Of a stretch of 64,000 bases of DNA, positions 57,846-64,000 are shown piece by piece. How positions within the stretch are numbered: position 1 is the first letter of the stretch; each line of letters opens with the position of its first letter. This stretch comes from Isoetes taiwanensis (Eukaryota; Streptophyta; Lycopodiopsida; Isoetales; Isoetaceae). Under the pieces are notes generated by a model. That model had not been told where the DNA came from, searched no databases, and worked only from the letters and a program-made list of their open reading frames with translations. Location: NCBI GenBank assembly GCA_021234155.1, contig JAJEKV010000010.1, positions 11,020,511 to 11,084,510 on the forward strand, in the 5' to 3' direction. Made by a program: the position numbers and the translations under genes.

Positions 57846-58821
57846 TGACTAAAATTGGGCCACATTACGATCGCCAAGTAAAATGTAAATTTAGTCTGAC
57901 TTTGTGATATGATTCATTCTGCAAAATGTGTCACACCTTATTGCACGTAAGTAGTTTAGTTCCTCCTCCTCATGGACAAATAAAAATGCAAATCTCCATA
58001 GGCCCAAGACACATCTTCTCTTTTATTTTGGGAGCGTGTTGGGAACGCCGCAAAAATGCTCAATGGATGTGTGGCATGAAGGTCCACATTAAGGAATTGA
58101 CCAGACAGTCAAGTCTTCATATCAGATTGTGCCGGATGGACCATAGTGGGCATGTATCAACAGAATGCTATGTCGGGGTTCATTATTAATATAACCCCTA
58201 GCAACTCCCATCAAGAAACGACATCTAAAGCAGGGGTTTGAACCCTTGACTAAAGTGCACAAATCTTAGGCATCAATAGATCTATACCAACTCGCCACAC
58301 ATCCGTTGAGCAAAATGTTTGTGGTACATGTACACTTTGTAGGAAGAGATATCTCCTGCCTTAGGAAGTCACGAGTATTTTTTATTCTTTTGTTTAAGGT
58401 CCACATTAAGGAAGTCACCAGACAGTCAAGTCTAATAGACACCTTCATATCCTATCCATATCAGGTTGCACCGAATGGACCATAGTGGACATGTATCAAT
58501 AGAAAGTTCTGCTACGTCGGGGTTCTTTGGTGAATGGATCATCCCTAGTGATACTGCGCATATTAATGTGCGTATATAGGGCCAGGGCAACTTCAAAGAT
58601 CTTGATCAATCCTTTCCATTGCATGCCCTCTGATGTGAGGACTATTCTCTTTGGATTGCCAGCTAGTTTATACACCTCTAGAATGTGTTGGTCGGGCCCG
58701 TAGAAGGTATTGGGATGGTAATGCCCACCATGATGAATGATGAGTTTCCAAATTCACGATGGTTCTTACAGTCCAGATGTTACAATTATTGGAGCCTTGT
58801 GCGGATTACATCACAATAAGA
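57846..58821. repeat. Dispersed repeat copy II
   Basis: Starts at CTGACTAAAATTGGGC, matching 7738 in copy I. It continues through two tRNA-like SINE regions and the GGTGAATGGATCATCC block (58531 on) shared with copy IV. It is cut at 58821 by a Helitron end, where copies I and III continue TGCACATGCC. Confidence 0.88.
58080..58306 (-). repeat. tRNA-like SINE unit c
   Basis: Minus strand: A box TGGCGAGTTGG (58288-58298) and B box-like GGGTTCAAACCCC (about 58231-58246), 40 nt apart, uninterrupted. This is the intact counterpart of unit a. Limits approximate. Confidence 0.6.
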
Positions 58822-59429
58822 CTAGCAATGGTGCCCAGCATTGCTCGGCATAAGTTGGGTAAATGTTTTGGCTGCAAAGAGAAGAACGTGCAGTAATAAT
58901 CCAACTTTTTTAACTTTATATTATAACAAAAACTTTTCAAAGGTTTAACAACTTTTATAAAACGTCTAACTCTTTCATGTTAGATAGTGTTGCATCGGTA
59001 TCTCTGAGACTTTTAAGTAGAACAGGAGGGTGCTTATTCATAGCAATTCTGATTTTTGTACATTGCCACATGCTAAGAGTAGCACATATCATACCAGAAT
59101 GGCTTTCCTTCTCACTGGGTAGTGGGATTGAAGGGATGCTTCAAATATTGTCCCTAGGCTGGGCCCATCAGAATCTAAAATCACTACAATACAAACTGTT
59201 AATAAATCATCTTAATATATCAACGTCTTACATTGTAGTTGCTCTTTTTAAGGAATTTCTTATACTGTTTCGATGTAGGCCATTTGATACCAAATTTTAA
59301 GGACCAGATCCTATCTGTATCTTCTTCTTAGGAATTTGCCATAATGGTTGGGTGGCGATTGGATGGCAAATACCAAATTCCACCTACGTCTGTAAACATT
59401 AATAACCAAAGATTTAAGGCCACCCAAAA
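58822..59429 (-). mobile_element. Truncated Helitron F (3' end only)
   Basis: CTAG at 58822-58825 followed inward by GCAATGGT and a mutated hairpin (GCCCAGCATTGCTCGGC). The subterminal CATAAGTTGGGTA matches Helitron E. It is inserted after an A, at the point where the paralog reads A|TGCACATG. No 5' terminus appears before copy III starts at 59430, so the element is truncated. 58900-59429 has no recognisable gene. Confidence 0.75.
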
Positions 59430-60039
59430 TGCCTCTTAAATGTCTTGCACACTTATGCTCCCTTGTAAACTTTATGCACCTGTGCATAATAGGTCGTTAA
59501 TTTGTAGTTACGTTTTATTATTTGGCAAAATCTTGTTGGTGACATTAATTTGTAGTTACGTTTTATTCTAATAATGTTATTGGCAAAATCTTGTTGGTGA
59601 GTCTCTGAAAATTGTGTCAAATTGAGCCAAGTGAAATTGGCATGCGTTGCAATTGTGCCAAGTAAAGTATAAATTTGGTGAGTTTATATGCCTTTGTGAT
59701 AGAATTCAATTTTCCAAATGTATATCACCTTTTATGTAAGTAGTTTATCATCATGATGAAATTTGTTATGTGGCACAATTGGTGAATCCCTAATAAAAAT
59801 TTGTAAGACCTGACTATAATTGGGCTACATTACGATCGCCAAGTAAAATGTAAATTTAGTCTGACTTTGTGATATGATTCGTTCTGCAAAATGTGTAACA
59901 CCTCATTGCACGTAAGTAGTTTAGTTCCTCCTCCTCATGGACAAATAAAAACGCAAATCTCCATAGGCCCAAGACACATCTTCTCTTTTATTTTGGGAGG
60001 GTGTTGGGAACATCGCAAAAACGCTCAATGGATGTGTGG

Positions 60040-60286
60040 CATTAAGGTCCACATTAAGGAAGTCACTAGACAGTCAAGTCTTCACATCCTATCCATATCG
60101 GGTTGCGCCGAATGGACCATAGTGGACATGTATCAACAGAAAGTTCTGCTATGTCGGGGTTCATCATTAATATAACCCCTAGCAACTCCCATCAAGAAAT
60201 GACATCTAAAGTAGGGGTTGAAACCCCTGACTAAAGTGCACAAATATTAGGTATCACTAGGTCTATACCAACTCGCCACACATCCG
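60040..60286 (-). repeat. tRNA-like SINE unit d
   Basis: Minus strand: A box TGGCGAGTTGG (60268-60278), B box-like GGGGTTTCAACCCC (about 60214-60227), no insertion between them. Limits approximate. Confidence 0.6.
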
Positions 60287-60379
60287 TTGCGCAAAACGTT
60301 TGGGTACATGTACACTTTGTAGGAAGAGATATCTCCTGCCTTAGGAAGTCACGAGTATTTTTTATTCTTTTGTTTAAGG

Positions 60380-60613
60380 TCCACATTAAGGAAGTCACTA
60401 GACAGTCAAGTCTAATAGGCACCTTCATATCCTATCCATATCAGGTTAGTGGACATGTATCAACAGAAAGTTCTGCTACGTCGGGGTTCATTATCAATAT
60501 AACCCCTAGCAACTCCCATCAAGAAATGACATCTAAAGCAGGGGTTTGAACCCCTGACCAAAGTGCACAAATCTTAGGCATCACTAGGTCTATACCAGCT
60601 TGTCACACATCCG
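60380..60613 (-). repeat. tRNA-like SINE unit e
   Basis: Minus strand: A box slightly changed (TGACAAGCTGG, 60595-60605), B box GGGGTTCAAACCCC (about 60541-60554). Tandem with unit d at about 330 bp spacing, as b follows a in copy I. Confidence 0.6.
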
Positions 60614-62181
60614 TTGAGCGTTTTGCGGCGTTCCCTTTTACCCCTTCGGGGATGCAAATGATAAATTTGAGTTTGGCCGCTCAACTTCTCCACCTCTCTG
60701 TATTCGTGTCGAAGAAATTCATATTTGAATTTCTGAAAACCTCAGGGTTTTCACTGGCTTTGGCACTTCAGGAGGATTCTGGCATTTCAGGGTTGCTCCT
60801 TCTACGCTCCACATCTTCTTGAGATGGGTCCTGCTGTGTTCATTTTATTTGGAGTGAGCTTTTTTTGCAGTTTCATTTCTCTTTGTTTGCCGGATCTGAG
60901 TCTAAACTTACAGGACCCTTCATTTCTACAAACAGGAGCGCATACAATTTTTCATGAAAAGCTTAGCCTTACGGTTTTTCGTTTGTTCAAGGTGATTTAC
61001 GTTTTCATTTTTTTTCCGGATTTATAGGTCTAAGATAACGTACGTTCTGCGAAGATGGATTTAACATAATCGCATCATGTTTTTGCAAGCACTTTTATTT
61101 TGTTTGCGCTGCTTCAAATTTTGTCTTCTTCTATACAGGGAAGAGCATGAATAGACGAGTTACATTCAATCTTCTCTCCTTCCATACTATTCATTCCTCC
61201 AGACATACACACTTACGAAGCCATCAATGGAGCAACATGTCATTTGAGGGCAGCAACATGCAATCAACTGCATTTATCTGACTCCCATACAGACGTCATA
61301 TTAACCAAGAGCTGGCCCCATTTGGAGAGCTTCTGATATGACTGCATTTCTCTAACTTAAAGGTATTGCTTATGTCTTCCTTTTTGAGATTTGTTCTTTG
61401 TCTTCCTTCCTTATATACTTCTGCAACAACAAAAGCAATAATTTCACATGATTTAAGGTGTGTCAAGCTATCTGTGAAGGATCTAAGGAAGACATATTAG
61501 ACTACTCAGATATATTTAAACCTAATAGTTATCATTGTGTTCCATCGTCCACTTCTATCTTCAAAACTCTTTAGCTTCTCACTTGCATGTCAAATACAAC
61601 TTTTCTTGCAAGTAACGGTATTGGGACGGTAATGCCCACCATGATGAGCGACGAGTTTCCAAATTCACGCTGATTCTTGTAGTCCAGATGTTACAAGCAT
61701 TGGAGCCTTGTGTGGATTACATCACAACAAGATGCACATGCCAAGGTGCACGTTGACACTCCTGCACCTCCCATGGAATTGCCAGGCTCCTTCATAAGCT
61801 ATAAGATTATGCCTCCCATCTAGATTCCAGAGTCTATCCTAAAAAACCTAAAGAGGTTTTTTCTATACATGTTGTATCGAGCGTCATTCAAATTAGTATA
61901 AAAGCACAAAGGATAGCAGCCTCACTTTGGATCTTGAGAGGGCAGCTTAGGGGCTTCTTTCATGTCATTGATGTAGCCATATCTAGTGTTCATTGGGAAC
62001 GGATGGAAGTGCCGTTATCAGAGCTCTATATTCTGCGTTCTCACATGAGCCTTATATTACGAGAACTCTTCTTAAGAAACCATGACTTCATAGAGGATCT
62101 CATTAAGGGCCTCCCATGGATTAGATATATGTTGTTCTTTAGAAAAGTTACTTGCTTTAGTATATGTGTATATTTCTTGCT

Positions 62182-62385
62182 TTAGCATATGTACATCATT
62201 TCTGCATTATCTATATGCATTCTCCTTGAGATAGAAATTATAGCATTACTATTTATTTTATCACATGTTATTACTAATCCAGTCATTAGCCCTTGTTGGC
62301 CTTTTGAAATGTACGAGCTACGACAAGCGTTATCTATTATGTCAGATGTAAAATAACCCATTACATGATTTGAACATGAGGCCAT
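62182..62385 (-). CDS. Paralog of the unrecognised frame at 12579-12869, truncated
   Basis: Reads SNHVMGYFTSDIIDNACRSS and GLVITCDKINSNAI as in copy I, but extra bases (TACATCATTTCTG against TACATATTTCTG) shift the frame and end it early. Probably not functional. Confidence 0.25.
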   Translation of the reverse strand: MASCSNHVMGYFTSDIIDNACRSSYISKGQQGLMTGLVITCDKINSNAIISISRRMHIDNAEMMYIC

Positions 62386-62489
62386 TCAAAGCCCCGTGGA
62401 CTGGTCCTCTAAGCCTCCTGGTGTGATATTAGTGTACAAAGCCCTAAGAACAATTAGCTTCATTATTTTGAGGGCTTAGTTGGTTATTG

Positions 62490-63478
62490 CATGAATAGAA
62501 TAGAATAGAATAGAATAGAATATGATTTTATCGTCCACGGAGACCAACTGGCCTATGGGACCCAAGTACAAAGAGAGAGCAAAGAAGCGATATTACTACC
62601 GGGATTAAAAACCCCCGCCCGGCGGGGGTTTTCGGGAAAAACCTTAGTAGCAATAAGGATCTTGCGACATACCGTCTGATTATATACATAATCACAAGTA
62701 AGATGGTTTGAGGAGGTTAATGCCTGACGACGGGGCATAACCGAAACCGCATATCCATTACCTCCCGGAGGTACGATCCCAACAAGCCTACACAGAGGCC
62801 GTGCTCGTGCTAGCTCATGCAAGGCCTGATGGGGCATAACTAACCGAAGCATCCCCATCCCCGGATATGCTCGTGCACGACAGGCCCGGAGGGCGTGACT
62901 TTCATCCTCAATGGCCTCGATTGACAGCGGACCGAGTTGACTCTGTCCTCACGCTGCTCCCGAATCCATCTCCCCGGGTCTCAATGCGGAGGTGGTGTGC
63001 ACTGTCGCGAATGGAAGCAATCACCCCCGCGTTTTTTTCATGGGTAGATGGGTGCGCGGTAGTGGTGTGGGCCCCTCGTGAGCATGGGATTAACCTATCT
63101 GCTGATAATTTGCCACCTTGACATGTGACGATGGCCTCTCCTCATCCCAAAGCTTGGCCATGAAGCAAGCATCCAAAATCTTTTGTTCAAGGCGCAAAAC
63201 CTCCTCCGGTGTATGCACTGGTCCACATCGTGTGCCCTGCATTTCCATAGCGAGAACCACTGGGCTTGCTTGTCTTTCCAGCAGGCTTTGAGTTGCTGCG
63301 GGCCCATCGCCACTGCCAAAGCAAGGTTGGGCAGCCGGGCTTCATCCATAGCCACCACCTTCTGGAAGTAAATAATGTGACGTTCCAGCGCAGCCCTCTG
63401 TAATGGAAGGAAGCATGTCTCCTGGAGCAAGATCTGATATGGGACCGTGGATTTCACTCCCACTGCCCGGACCAAGAA
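62490..63478 (-). mobile_element. 5'-truncated LINE with (GAATA)n tail
   Basis: The minus-strand 3' end is (TATTC)n (62494-62521). The 3' UTR holds a strong hairpin, AAAACCCCCGCC / GGCGGGGGTTTT (about 62606-62630). The coding remnant 63475-63095 reads GVKSTVPYQILLQETCFLP and RFCALNKRFWMLASWP, homologous to GVKRSTPYEIMLFESGCYP in the LINE at 4729-7592, so both belong to one superfamily. All of RT is lost. Confidence 0.78.
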
Positions 63479-63742
63479 GGCCTTATGTACCTGCTCTGAA
63501 GGATGTAGATAAAATGTATTATATTTATCATCTTCACCATATTATAAAGGCTCAGGTTGAGAGAGCTAATGGCCTACATTTACTTTGGAAAGCAGGAGAT
63601 GTGAAGAACTTGGTTGTCATGGACAACAAGAACTTGTTGAATAGTATCCCCTATTTTGTGCCATACCATGGGCACATAAGGCTCACTACAAGCCTAGCAC
63701 TTATAAAATAAGTAGAATGTTGATGAGTGGCAAGTTCATTCT
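63479..63742 (+). CDS. Unrecognised open frame
   Basis: A frame up to 63711 reads KAQVERANGLHLLWKAGDVK and NKNLLNSIPYFVPYHG, with composition plausible for coding, but no start context or homology is recognised. Confidence 0.2.
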
Positions 63743-64000
63743 CTTTGGTGAATGGATCATCCCTAGCGATACTGCGCATATTAATGAGCGTATATATAGG
63801 GCCAGGGCAACTTCAAAGATCTTGATCAATCTTTGCCATTGCATGCCCTCTAATATGAGGACTATTCTCTTTGGATTGCCAGCTAGTTTATACACCTCTA
63901 GAACGTGTTGTTCGGGCCCGTAGAAGGTATTGGGATGGTATGCCCACCATGATGAATGATGAATTTCCAAATTCACGACGATTCTTACAGTCCAGATGTT
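63743..64000. repeat. Dispersed repeat copy IV, cut by window end
   Basis: GGTGAATGGATCATCCCTAG onward matches 58531-58790 of copy II with few changes. Confidence 0.88.

Larger units (their letters stand above)
59430..62400. repeat. Dispersed repeat copy III
   Basis: Colinear with copy I but without the LINE, the poly(A) element and the 2.3 kb insertion. 60956-61605 is unique to this copy (no gene seen). Junction 59665-59675 is the empty site of the LINE at 4729-7592. Confidence 0.88.

Noticed and set aside
58080-58306. Genuine tRNA genes at the A/B box motifs
   Set aside because: No acceptor stem and no proper anticodon arm; the motif is repeated as part of a larger unit, which fits a SINE head.
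1-64000. A bacterial or phage defence system
   Set aside because: Spliceosomal introns, plant gene families, LINEs and Helitrons show eukaryotic nuclear DNA; no operon-like layout.

Overview
The window looks like nuclear DNA of a land plant, possibly a non-seed lineage (weak inference). It is AT-rich and intron-bearing. Recognisable host fragments (PLAT/LH2 stress protein, plant PMT-type methyltransferase, casein kinase II alpha, aspartyl aminopeptidase) sit in a dense mosaic of transposable elements. I found no rRNA, tRNA, CRISPR or bacterial-style operon. Almost every coding region is interrupted, so most are called pseudogenes. Only the PLAT exon (13071-13433) looks undamaged.

Left third (1-17001). 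A minus-strand ORF of unknown function is split by a Helitron (478-4309). Next comes a large dispersed repeat, copy I, which is itself hit by a LINE (4729-7592) and by a second poly(A) retroelement (8173-8991). A methyltransferase pseudogene lies in an insertion of copy I. The PLAT exon follows, then a 5'-truncated L1 LINE (13786-16056) next to a 'CCTACGG' repeat cluster.

Middle (17002-33805). This is a Helitron cluster. Helitron B (17002-18878) is filled by a 1.6 kb polypurine tract. Helitron E (minus, 18882-33805) abuts it tail to tail and contains two nested Helitrons: C (19138-21996) and D (24190-33086). Helitron D has captured exons of two unrelated host genes, CK2 alpha and an M18 aspartyl aminopeptidase, with splice sites still visible. 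All five complete Helitrons have 5'-TC, a 3' hairpin plus CTAG, and A|T insertion sites.

Right-centre (33822-57556). A multi-exon plus-strand coding region (33956-47926), possibly ending in a HAD/FCP1-like domain, carries in one intron a complete 10.2 kb Ty3/gypsy element (36238-46452, TSD CCGAC, minus strand). Further right are repeat-rich ORFs, LINE remnants and a minus-strand multi-exon pseudogene (53909-57348). The last belongs to a transposase-like family with DFAENY, SDDxxHD and HGKxEHDG motifs. A TGTGGTG-based minisatellite recurs at three loci of this section.

Right end (57846-64000). Copies II, III and IV of the left-hand repeat follow, with tRNA-like SINE heads, a truncated Helitron end and a LINE fragment. 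Copies II and III act as natural empty sites that date and bound the insertions in copy I.
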